A stretch of 37,538 bases of DNA, taken from positions 1 to 37,538 of the forward strand of contig CAJXZM010000048.1 of the NCBI GenBank assembly GCA_913063125.1. The letters run 5' to 3'. Position numbers and translations under genes: made by a program. This document shows positions 33,401 to 37,538 of the stretch, in pieces. Below the pieces are notes generated by a model that saw nothing but the letters and a program-made list of their open reading frames with translations, did no database searches and was not told the origin of the DNA. Numbering within the stretch: the first letter of the stretch is position 1; the number at the start of each line of letters is the position of its first letter. Source of the DNA: an uncultured Gammaproteobacteria bacterium (GTDB taxonomy: Bacteria; Pseudomonadota; Gammaproteobacteria; Pseudomonadales; Ketobacteraceae).

Positions 33401-35947
33401 CCTATAGCGGGGAGAAATCGCGTTGAAACCGAACCGCTCATCGGCATGTTTATTAATACAGTTGTTATTGGAACTGATCTTTCGGGCGAGCCAACCTTTG
33501 AAGAACTGTTAGGTAGAGTAAAAGACCAGTCTTTAGGTGCGTTCTCTCATCAAGCGTTGCCGTTTGAGAAAATCGTGACGGAGTTAAAACCTAAGCGAGA
33601 TCTCAGCCGTACACCATTTTTCCAAGTATTCTTCAATTTATTGAACCTGCCAGAAACCTCTCAACAGGTATCAGGGTTAAGCATTGAATCATTGGCAGCA
33701 GCAGAGGGTGATGCACACTCGAAGTATGATTTAAACTTATACGCCAAGCAAATTGGAAAAGGTTTGCAATTTTATATGGTGTATAACGCAGACTTGTTCA
33801 AACGCTCTACTGTTGAGAGATTATTGACGCATTTGAACCAATACTTGAGCGAGGTTGTTAGCAATCCAGTATCTCGTATTTATGATGTAGAATTAGAAAA
33901 AACGTCATCTGTCGTGCCAGACCCAACCGCTACGTTAGTAGAAGAGGCCTTTGATAACCCCATAGCAGTACTTGAAAAGCTAAGTCAAAGCCAAGCTGAC
34001 GCTATCGCATTGGTTGATAAGCATCAAACCTTGTCTTATGGTGCGCTTAATCAACGGGTTACTACCGTCGCATCAGCATTAAGTGTTGCGATAGGGGATT
34101 TGTCAGGAGAATTGTCAGAAGAGTTGTCTGGAAAGACAGTCGCTATTTACGCACAACGTAGCGCCGCATTGGTTGTTGCTTTGTTAGGTACCATAAAAAG
34201 TGGTGCAGCATTTTTTGTTTTGGACCCTTCTTATCCAGAAGAGAGACTTAGTCAGTATATCTCTATTGCCAAACCTTCAGCAGTTATAAGCTTGCATGAT
34301 GTAATGCCTGAAGTATTGCAACAATCTGTATCACAGCAGGTGGGAGGTGCCGTTCTGCAGATAAACGTAGATGGAGAGCTTGTTGATAATAAATGGGGAA
34401 GTGGCTTTTCTGATAACGAAGCATTTGTGTCAAATAGTGATAATCAGCGTCTCGCTTACGTTGCCTTTACATCGGGTACAACGGGAGAACCTAAGGCAAT
34501 ATCTGGGACGTTAAATCCAATCGCCCACTTTGTTGATTGGTATAAGAAAACCTATGATTTGTCTGCTGTTGATAGTTTCAGTATGCTCTCAGGGCTTGCT
34601 CATGATCCGCTTCTAAGAGATATATTTGTACCATTATCCTTGGGTGCATCACTACACATTCCTGCAGCGGATGTTTTGAACAATCCAACGGAACTTGTGC
34701 AATGGATGAAAGCCCAGGAAATTACGATAACGCATCTAACACCTGCGATGAGCCAACTAATGACAGGGGCTGTTGCGTGGGAAAGCGAGGAGGGTGTTCC
34801 TGAAACACACCAGCTATCTGCTTTACGATATGCAGTATTTGGTGGGGATAGATTAACAGCAAAAGTTGTGAAAGCGATGTCAGCTTACGCCAATAACGTA
34901 TCTTGCATTAACTTCTACGGGGCAACGGAAACACCGCAGGCAATGGCTCATTGTCAAGTCAGCAGTAAGGGTGTATTCCAACATCTGTCTGAGCTGAGTG
35001 GGAAGAGCGGGACGGTATCTGACACCCAAGGGTTACCTATTGGTAATGGAGTTGATGGTGTTCAGATACTTATTGTGACAGAACAAGGTCGCTTAGCAGT
35101 ACCCAATGAAGTCGGTGAAATTGTTATACGTTCTCCGTATTTGTCCCAGGGTTATCTTGGAGCGAATGCTCGAGATGAAAAAGAAGAACGATCAGCGTTT
35201 TCCATCAACAGCTTTACTGAGAATTCTGAGGATCGTGTTTATCGTACCGGTGATAAAGGTCGATACCTGAATGATGGAAGTGTAGAGTTTTTAGGAAGGC
35301 TTGATCATCAAACAAAAATCCGAGGTTATCGTGTTGAGCCGATTGAAGTTCAGCAAGCCATTAATTCCGTAAGTGGTATTAAGGCATCGGTTGTTGTGGA
35401 TTGCCTCGATCAACGAGGTGATATTTCGTTAGTTGCGTATGTGGTTTCTGATGCACCGATAGATGAAAGTGGTGATGATACGGTTAACTTGGACTCCTTA
35501 CGCTTAGCGCTGCGAGCACGGTTACCTGAATATATGGTGCCATCGGCATTTATCACTATTGATGAGATTCCGTTAACGCCTAACGGAAAACTGGATAAGC
35601 GAGCATTACCTGATGCCGCTTCTGCATTTGTTGATGATGAATATATAGAACCTAGAACGGATATTGAGCGAGCCGTTGCAGAAATTTGGCAGGCGGTAAT
35701 AAAGATTGAACAGATTAGTGTGATGTCTAACTTTTTTGATATTGGTGGTCACTCGTTATTAGCAACACAAATAGTATCCCGCGTTGAAGCCCTTTATGAA
35801 GTTAAGTTTCCACTTAAAGTCCTGTTCCAAAATGCAACGATTGAAGGTATGGCGAGTTATATTGATACTACGTTATGGGCAAGGGGTGATCAGGATGAAA
35901 CAGATAACGTGGAAGATGACGATGATATGGAAGAGTTTGAGATATAA
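24473..35947 (+). CDS. NRPS-3, three modules (TubC-C-Cx-A-PCP, C-A-PCP, C-A[Lys2-type]-PCP)
   Basis: A 3824-residue synthetase. Residues 1-57 are a TubC-type docking domain (RLWLDGDNLRFSAPEGAF). Order: C about 68-510 (HH at 209), Cx 545-975 (HH at 689), A 1018-1530, PCP serine 1568, C 1627-2060 (HH at 1759), A 2075-2590, PCP serine 2640, C 2700-3150 (HH at 2837), A 3160-3700, PCP serine 3761, acidic tail to 3824 (DDDDMEEFEI). Pockets: DLKNVGSDV, DLKNFGSDI, DPRHVGFQA. There is no thioesterase, reductase or terminal C domain after the last PCP. The tail looks like a docking peptide for a further protein. ATG 24473 is chosen because AAGG lies six bases upstream and the TubC domain is complete. 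Three sites carry 12-base tandem repeats. Confidence 0.96.
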   Translation: MSVVELLSFLAKKDIRLWLDGDNLRFSAPEGAFTAEIKGQIVGNKPAIIEFLKQAQKSTAETIKTVSRDLPLRASYGQQRLWLLDQLNPGDVTYNMPTALRIKGFIDPAILDQAFKAIVERHESLRTHFEEKDGEPFQVISKAGQWSLEQIDLSKLSDSEKEAQITHWVNEDALTSFHLNEGPLFRGKLITVNTADSGTPEFVLIACMHHIISDGWSMEVLVKEMMAFYMSKATGSPVMLSELPIQYADFSAWQRDWVDSDELKEHLTYWMGALEGAPPVLRLPTDKPRSELVSNRGAVYKFEMPAELSAQVETFCEQNKLTPYMVTLGTWQLLLSRYANTNDVVVGAPVAGRDRGETQDLIGFFVNLLMMRLKLDGSLTVDAFFQRVRTMVLDAFGHQDLPIDMLMDEMEIERQPGYSPLAQAAFQLINAKAGDDGKAMGVGPLEVSEIPSSSTSARMEMVLGVARQELAVTGNATSKMYDYSGSLEYNTDLFNESTVATMVEQYQHILLALTDSQQKTIESIQLFSESELLTALGGDSTNDKLLPLNSYQRDFYLAYKVKPESFENSYGISVDVPDDIDVEKLSQAIQLVANAFEMLRARVVESHLATTDDAYFVVHNEVTTALDVQRIEGGLQTDLQADLQKCADTLMHKPIDILRQPLATYHLLEMIGDGSANRKISKKLVFCYHHILLDGASTFLHMDAVLRCYAEGEVGDVDSNTYTVNTNYQKWDKTHVDSDNVLSFWNQQLKTVEALQFSMPETYRKKQNINAFNDETVSLRVNPELQGGITEYCRHQNISLPLFFKGVYGILVQHYCRAENDFHVAEFHGNRRVASDTELGCYYQQVPMVFPINLFSKGATVADLFSYEKTYRSQVQAYRSISLSQQANILPQAPTVFMYNYYNFVLDRSIQGETLNPVMSAPKVEQGVQLIVGELSDGVELSLRYDLDSFVDLSMLDRMVFIAEQVVSGKAETMGQLNYVLEDEQNSLRLVGGTELNANLNKELNTELTTDLNTELHIVQWFESQVTQSSDNIALVYDDSTLTYKELNTKANQLARYLTEQGVVANSRVGICLDRSIDLVVSILAVLKAGGAYVPMDANYPKERLRFLANDCKAPLVITHSNVADRLPNFENTFLIDSEWPQVETQESSNLDVDISENDQIYIIYTSGSTGQPKGAVVTHSGELNLQHWYTQEMQFSPATKTLLVSAVGFDLTQKNLFAVLLQGGTLVIPKMDLYDEELLVALIEQHQVSVVNCAPSAFYPLVETASFDNYKALSSLKHVVLGGEPIQLPLLYPWLASDTSQAQLINSYGPTECTDVVAFHRLTDITASDQIIPIGLPIQNTQLTILNDNNQQVAPGCVGELCISGAGVGLGYLGRDELTKEVFVENPFAEANSFTENTLPKSSDSSLLYRTGDLVRYQKDGNLVYVGRKDFQIKLRGLRIELGEIEWSLQQLADVKDGLVLLKNEELVAYVVSDVSQILEWRDQLRQHLPEYMVPSVLVVLPQWPLTPNGKVDRKALPEPSDSENSKAEYIAPRSELETQLCLIWSDVLETPKIGVLDNLFDLGGNSLLATRIISRVKKTFEVDVQVRDLFLSPTVSDLAMLVRHAQKGGISKAPEMKTVDKTKPLPISFAQQRLWFLDQLDPGTPVYNMPGAIRLEGALDVELLSRVFSEIINRHDSLRTRFASIDEQPHQIIEPKGDWSIECLDISQIPEEDKDLEALRQAQKEVSFSFNLQTGPLIRTRLLKLSEKSHVLIVNMHHIISDGWSNGILMSDLVRIYDAFSSGRPSPLPDLKIQYADFSVWQRDWLQGEVLQEQIDFWKGQLADVPVLELPFDKKRGAKQTFSGAFEKIVFDEGLTTKINQLARSRGATQYQIMLAAFNVLLHKYCGQDDFAVGTPIANRNRTELEGIIGFFVNTLALRAHFEPGESFVQQLERVREHSLDAYAYQDVPFERLVEELNVPREMSHSPIFQVMFNLVNNTGQSNGESAVQLPGLKISAVGEKHENVKFDLMLDLMEIDGQLQGSLGFNTDLFLPESATRMVEHFASLLQEIVKTPELPLQQIQWLTKEENYRQLVEWNQTVVDYPKDKTIHEWFVQQAKATPKNVAVQMGAEKQTYQQLDEASNKIARYLLEKGVSVGDKVGLCLDRCMDLMPTILGILKAGGTYIPLDASYPHGRITYIIENSGIQQVLTRSDIATELPEGDWQYISLDQDKAAINNCDNAALDVLGSADQLLYMIYTSGSTGRPKGTGAFHRAEVNLLSWYCREFTMTESDNVLLMSAIGFDLTQKNFFAPLVTGATLVLPEFQEYDPDALVTTIDKHQISWLNCAPSAFYPLQDEPQSWQSISSLRNVFLGGEAINLQRLQNWCEVSPCALINSYGPTECTDIATWHRLDVEEGIQSGSVPIGRPNDNVKLYVVDASNHIVPVGAIGELCIGGDSVGPGYVFDMELTAEAFVENPNVKSSSSKNPEIMYKTGDLVRYRQDSVIEYLGRRDHQIKLRGFRIETDEIQAVINEESNVTESLVAVVNHPQMGQQLIAWVVCTSSADQEQLQATLKQNLGFMLPGYMVPSAFVMMDVFPLTPNGKIDRKALPEADFEGAEEDFVEPEGVTEQALAAIFSNVLGVENVSATANFFDIGGHSLLATQAVGRIKAHFSVDLPLRQLFEGPTVREISAHIEMAIVSGVQLNIPDLVVVDRSKPLPLSFVQQQLWLLDQLEPGTSAYNMPIALRLKGELDRKVLNAAISTIVERHETLRSNFILDGDTPRVIIHEPKPWHVDVIDLSGLTTEQQDAEIAKQSQLEFSKGFSLSEGTLYRTTLLQIRGAEGDNQEWVFLSTMHHMISDGWSMDVMVQELGMLYAALNDQSRPALPSLPVQYVDYAAWQREWMQGDELEKQINYWREQLDNEYAVLDLPTDFPRPMVQSSNGGAVKLAVPEDTIERLQRYAQGQGATLFMALLTAFNVVLHRYSNQERINVGIPIAGRNRVETEPLIGMFINTVVIGTDLSGEPTFEELLGRVKDQSLGAFSHQALPFEKIVTELKPKRDLSRTPFFQVFFNLLNLPETSQQVSGLSIESLAAAEGDAHSKYDLNLYAKQIGKGLQFYMVYNADLFKRSTVERLLTHLNQYLSEVVSNPVSRIYDVELEKTSSVVPDPTATLVEEAFDNPIAVLEKLSQSQADAIALVDKHQTLSYGALNQRVTTVASALSVAIGDLSGELSEELSGKTVAIYAQRSAALVVALLGTIKSGAAFFVLDPSYPEERLSQYISIAKPSAVISLHDVMPEVLQQSVSQQVGGAVLQINVDGELVDNKWGSGFSDNEAFVSNSDNQRLAYVAFTSGTTGEPKAISGTLNPIAHFVDWYKKTYDLSAVDSFSMLSGLAHDPLLRDIFVPLSLGASLHIPAADVLNNPTELVQWMKAQEITITHLTPAMSQLMTGAVAWESEEGVPETHQLSALRYAVFGGDRLTAKVVKAMSAYANNVSCINFYGATETPQAMAHCQVSSKGVFQHLSELSGKSGTVSDTQGLPIGNGVDGVQILIVTEQGRLAVPNEVGEIVIRSPYLSQGYLGANARDEKEERSAFSINSFTENSEDRVYRTGDKGRYLNDGSVEFLGRLDHQTKIRGYRVEPIEVQQAINSVSGIKASVVVDCLDQRGDISLVAYVVSDAPIDESGDDTVNLDSLRLALRARLPEYMVPSAFITIDEIPLTPNGKLDKRALPDAASAFVDDEYIEPRTDIERAVAEIWQAVIKIEQISVMSNFFDIGGHSLLATQIVSRVEALYEVKFPLKVLFQNATIEGMASYIDTTLWARGDQDETDNVEDDDDMEEFEI
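26105..27400 (+). other. Cx-3: second condensation-superfamily domain, NRPS-3 module 1
   Basis: Residues about 545-975. It opens LLPLNSYQRDFYL, has YHHILLDGAS (HH at 26537), GCYYQQVPMVF in the region of the usual FVNT core, and FMYNYYNF like Cx-2. The full HHxxxDG motif suggests it is catalytically competent. It again lies between an ordinary C domain and a DLKNVGSDV-type A domain. Confidence 0.75.
26375..26404 (+). repeat. 12-base tandem repeat in Cx-3
   Basis: CTTCAAACTGAT, CTTCAAGCCGAC, CTTCAA: two and a half units in frame, encoding LQTD, LQAD, LQ. It looks like a slippage expansion in a surface helix or loop. Confidence 0.6.
27455..27520 (+). repeat. 12-base tandem repeat in the Cx-A linker of NRPS-3
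   Basis: Five and a half in-frame 12-base units (27455, 27467, 27479, 27491, 27503, 27515) encode ELNA, NLNK, ELNT, ELTT, DLNT, EL at residues 995-1016. Leu is kept in position 2 of every unit. The other two NRPS-2 Cx-A linkers lack it, so it is a local expansion of the linker. Confidence 0.8.
29311..32530 (+). other. NRPS-3 module 2: C-A-PCP
   Basis: An ordinary LCL-type C domain (SFAQQRLWFLDQL near 29360; HHIISDGWS at 29747) leads straight into the A domain, without a Cx domain. TSGSTGRPKG is at 31190, FDLTQKN near 31322 and SYGPTECTD near 31604. The pocket D-L-K-N-F-G-S-D-I differs from the three Cx modules at two conservative positions. The A8 motif is altered (RIETDEIQ for RIELGEIE). 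The PCP serine is at 32390. Confidence 0.85.
32531..35947 (+). other. NRPS-3 module 3: C, Lys2-type A, PCP, acidic tail
   Basis: The LCL-type C domain has HHMISDGWS at 32981. The A domain differs from all others here: FTSGTTGEPKA at 34466, MLSGLAHDPLLRDIF (Asp at 34604), THLTPAMSQL, FGGDRLT and NFYGATETPQAM (34910). These match the core of fungal alpha-aminoadipate reductase Lys2. The pocket reads D-P-R-H-V-G-F-Q-A, and the DPRH start is shared with the Lys2 and McyE (glutamate) codes as I remember them. The PCP serine is at 35753. No release domain follows. Confidence 0.85.
34097..34132 (+). repeat. 12-base tandem repeat in the Lys2-type A domain
   Basis: GATTTGTCAGGA, GAATTGTCAGAA, GAGTTGTCTGGA: three in-frame units encoding DLSG, ELSE, ELSG in the N-terminal part of the A domain, just before the KTVAIYAQRS segment. 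It is probably a loop expansion. Confidence 0.75.
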
Positions 35948-35958
35948 AAGGGCGATCT

Positions 35959-35997
35959 ATTAGTCACTCACATTAGCTACTCATATTAGATACGAAC
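35959..35997 (+). repeat. Three 13-base imperfect tandem repeats before the GFA gene
   Basis: ATTAGTCACTCAC (35959), ATTAGCTACTCAT (35972), ATTAGATACGAAC (35985). All share ATTAG-NN-AC. They fill most of the 74-base gap between NRPS-3 and the next gene. They could be regulator sites for the downstream genes or a simple duplication; not decidable from sequence. Confidence 0.55.
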
Positions 35998-36021
35998 ATA
36001 AATTAAAGAGGAATGATCTGA

Positions 36022-36447
36022 GTGTTAGACGCGGACCTACAATCAACAAGCTGCCTATGTGGCAGTGTTAAAATCACGGCTTCGATGGTTAATCCAAAAT
36101 TTACCGTGTGCCATTGTGAAACATGTAGAAGTTGGGGAGGAGGCCCTTTTTTTGCAGTGCAGTGTGGAGCAGATGTTGGCATTGAAGGTGATGACAAGGT
36201 GAGTGTTTATCAATCCTCCCTATGGGCCTCTAGAGGGTTTTGCTCCGACTGCGGCACTCACCTGTTTTATCGATTAAATAAAACGGGTGAATATAATATG
36301 CCAGTAGGGTTGTTCCCAGGGTTGGAAGGTCTGGAGATGAACATGCAGTATTTCAGCGACAAGCGACCAGATTATTACTGCTTTTCTAATGAAACAAAAG
36401 AAATGACAGAAGCAGATATTCAAGCGTACTTTGCCTCTCAGTCGTGA
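36022..36447 (+). CDS. GFA/CENP-V family zinc-binding protein
   Basis: A 141-residue protein of the glutathione-dependent formaldehyde-activating (GFA) fold, a small beta-protein with two zinc sites. Visible ligands: CLC at 11-13, CHCETC at 30-35, and CSDCGTH at 74-80, the typical Cys pattern for the family. Most members have no proven substrate, and formaldehyde activity cannot be claimed here. The start is GTG 36022, with AGAGGA nine bases upstream; the ATG at 36014 hits a stop two codons on. It follows NRPS-3 after 74 bases, but nothing links it to peptide synthesis. It is probably housekeeping or accessory chromosome at the cluster border. The Cys set is intact. Confidence 0.9.
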   Translation: MLDADLQSTSCLCGSVKITASMVNPKFTVCHCETCRSWGGGPFFAVQCGADVGIEGDDKVSVYQSSLWASRGFCSDCGTHLFYRLNKTGEYNMPVGLFPGLEGLEMNMQYFSDKRPDYYCFSNETKEMTEADIQAYFASQS

Positions 36448-36483
36448 AAATTGAAATTAAGGTTGAAGTTAACGCCATTAAAA

Positions 36484-36487
36484 AAGG
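36484..36487 (+). promoter_or_regulatory. Ribosome-binding site that favours the GTG start at 36496
   Basis: AAGG lies eight bases before GTG 36496. The alternative TTG start at 36451 has no clear Shine-Dalgarno site. Confidence 0.5.
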
Positions 36488-36495
36488 TTAAGCGT

Positions 36496-37077
36496 GTGTT
36501 AAAAGTATTCGTTGTTATTTTGAGTATCGTTCCACTTCATGCATTTGCATCACAGTTCACACAAGATTTGGCGAATGCCGCAATTGAAAGAACGACGCAC
36601 AATGTAACCTACGATGGTTCCTATTTTTCACTCAGCTATCCAAATGGTGATGTACCGTCTAGTGTCGGAGTATGTACGGATGTGATTATTCGCACTTACC
36701 GGACGCTGAATATAGATTTCCAAAAGCTCGTTCACGAAGATATGTTGTCAAATTTCGATGAATATCCATCGAAGCGAATATGGGGTTTAACAAAACCAGA
36801 CAAAAATATAGATCATCGACGAGTGCCAAATCTTCAAGTTTTTTTGTCGCGCCATGGCGTTGTATTACCGATTACAAAAAAGGGGGGAGACTACAAAGTA
36901 GGGGATATTGTTACCTGGATGTTGCCTGGGAATTTACCGCACGTTGGGATTATTTCGAATAAGGTAGATAAAATCACCCAGTATCCATTGGTGGTCCATA
37001 ATATTGGTGCTGGACCGAAGCTCGATGACATGCTCTTCAGTTACAAAATAACGGGTCATTACCGATACGAGCCGTGA
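36496..37077 (+). CDS. Exported DUF1287 family protein (YijF-like)
   Basis: A protein of 193 residues with a signal peptide (MLKVFVVILSIVPLHAFA, then SQ) and a DUF1287 domain. Conserved blocks: YFSLSYPNGDVPS, GVCTDVIIRTYR, DHRRVPNLQVF, GDIVTWMLPG and HVGIISN. The Cys in GVCTD and the His in PHVGI look like the core of an NlpC/P60-like papain-fold hydrolase, so a periplasmic cell-wall role is plausible. The family is uncharacterised. I chose GTG 36496 because it has a ribosome-binding site and a standard signal peptide. TTG 36451 is also open and would add 15 basic residues (208 in total). The gene starts within 50 bases of the GFA stop, so the two may be co-transcribed. No link to the NRPS is visible. 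Confidence 0.85.
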   Translation: MLKVFVVILSIVPLHAFASQFTQDLANAAIERTTHNVTYDGSYFSLSYPNGDVPSSVGVCTDVIIRTYRTLNIDFQKLVHEDMLSNFDEYPSKRIWGLTKPDKNIDHRRVPNLQVFLSRHGVVLPITKKGGDYKVGDIVTWMLPGNLPHVGIISNKVDKITQYPLVVHNIGAGPKLDDMLFSYKITGHYRYEP

Positions 37078-37321
37078 TTATGTGAAGAGATCCACTGTTG
37101 AGGCGTTTTCCCAATCCCCCCCTAAATGCACGATGAAATGCACTGGGCTCAGAGTAACCGAATAGCGGGGTTATTGTTTCTACGTACTCCTTCTCGAATA
37201 TTGGGTCTAACTACAAGTGTTAATCTAGATATAGATAGCAAGAAAACATACACAAACCTTTATGGCCCAGTAATGGCGGGGCTTAAAGTGCCGCGGATTC
37301 AACTCTGCAGTGCATCAAAAT
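37078..37321. other. Gap between the DUF1287 gene and the IS30-type fragment
   Basis: I see no gene. It holds a weak hairpin (TAACC/GGTTA, 37155-37173) and an imperfect inverted pair, ATGCACTG-GGCTC-AGAGT (37138-37155) against ACTCT-G-CAGTGCAT (37302-37315). The right part (about 37295-37321) is likely the end of the insertion element. Confidence 0.4.
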
Positions 37322-37538
37322 TTAGGCAGCTACTGCATCGCAATAGTTGCTCATTAATTGGCGTGGTGTTCTGTACGCCAAATCTTTTCGTGGTCTTAGG
37401 TTTAATCGTCTAACTGCTCTATTTACAGCAGCTTGTGACACTAGTTTGAAGTCTGTATCTCTCGGAAAGTATTGGCGCAGAAGACCATTTGTGTTTTCGT
37501 TTAATCCTCGCTCCCATGAGCTATATGGGTGAGCAAAA
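37295..37538 (-). mobile_element. IS30-family insertion sequence, right end only
   Basis: The transposase fragment on the minus strand identifies the element. It enters from the right edge and ends shortly after the transposase stop. The boundary near 37295 is a guess, placed around the sequence GCGGATTCAACTCTGCAG. The terminal repeat and target duplication cannot be confirmed without the other end. Confidence 0.5.
37322..37537 (-). CDS. IS30-family transposase, C-terminal 71 residues, cut by window edge
   Basis: The minus-strand frame is open from the right edge to a TAA at 37322-37324. It reads FAHPYSSWERGLNENTNG, then LLRQYFPRDTDF, VSQAAVNRAVRRLNLRPRK and LAYRTPRQLM. This is the C-terminal end of IS30-type DDE transposases. 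The Glu in SSWERG corresponds to the last catalytic residue of the triad, and NENTNGLLRQYFP and LNLRPRK are family hallmarks. No frameshift is visible in this part. It marks the right border of the cluster region as a site of insertion. The N-terminal part lies outside the window, so intactness cannot be judged. Confidence 0.9.
   Translation of the reverse strand, partial: FAHPYSSWERGLNENTNGLLRQYFPRDTDFKLVSQAAVNRAVRRLNLRPRKDLAYRTPRQLMSNYCDAVAA

Noticed and set aside
1188-35000. Short minus-strand and off-frame reading frames inside the NRPS genes
   Set aside because: All lie inside long, domain-rich coding sequence, have no family features and look like chance frames.
35760-35947. Terminal thioesterase or reductase on NRPS-3
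   Set aside because: Only about 60 residues follow the last carrier serine, with no GxSxG or Rossmann motif.
36022-37077. GFA and DUF1287 proteins as tailoring enzymes of the peptide
   Set aside because: Both are widespread families without a known NRPS link; only closeness supports it. A repeat-filled gap separates them from NRPS-3.
37155-37173. Hairpin TAACC/GGTTA followed by TTGTTT as terminator of the DUF1287 gene
   Set aside because: A five-base AT-rich stem and an interrupted T tract are too weak.
37126-37413. 95-residue plus-strand reading frame at the right end
   Set aside because: It overlaps the clear IS30 transposase frame on the minus strand, has no recognisable domain and no good ribosome-binding site.
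1-37538. CRISPR arrays, tRNA, rRNA or riboswitches
   Set aside because: No spaced direct repeats, cloverleaf-type or known aptamer-type sequence was seen in the non-coding parts.

Overview
The window is almost entirely a non-ribosomal peptide synthetase (NRPS) locus, read left to right on the + strand. By eye the base composition is in the low-to-mid 40s % GC. Short genes with Shine-Dalgarno sites, a GFA-family gene, a DUF1287 gene and an IS30-type transposase fragment at the right end suggest a Gram-negative bacterium, most likely a gammaproteobacterium. That assignment is an inference from gene content only.

Layout. (1) 1-12591: an NRPS cut by the left edge, C-A-PCP-E / C-A-PCP-E / C-A-PCP, with hydrophobic-type adenylation pockets. 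(2) 12709-21963: an NRPS with an N-terminal TubC-type docking domain and two modules, each with two consecutive condensation-superfamily domains before the A domain (C-Cx-A-PCP). (3) 22111-23982: a polytopic membrane protein inside the NRPS series. (4) 23983-24472: a 490-base non-coding gap with a terminator-like hairpin and two further inverted repeats. (5) 24473-35947: a third NRPS, TubC-C-Cx-A-PCP / C-A-PCP / C-A-PCP, whose last A domain belongs to the alpha-aminoadipate reductase (Lys2) type. (6) 36022-37077: a GFA-family zinc protein and an exported DUF1287 protein, probably not part of the pathway. (7) 37322-37537, minus strand: the C-terminal end of an IS30-family transposase that runs off the right edge.

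How it may work. Acidic C-terminal tails on all three synthetases and TubC-type N-terminal domains on the second and third fit the relay NRPS-1 > NRPS-2 > NRPS-3. The eight modules in view would add D-hydrophobic, D-hydrophobic, hydrophobic, then four residues chosen by nearly identical polar pockets (DLKNVGSDV three times, DLKNFGSDI once), then a residue chosen by a Lys2-like pocket (DPRHVGFQA). The last may be a diacid activated through its side-chain carboxylate. No thioesterase or reductase is present, and the last synthetase still carries an acidic docking tail, so at least one more protein is expected outside the window. The first synthetase also starts outside it.

Most notable features: the thrice-repeated C-Cx-A module with its distinct Cx family, the Lys2-type A domain, the repeated polar pocket, the membrane protein lodged between synthetase genes, and recurrent 12-base (four-codon) tandem repeats in the third synthetase.
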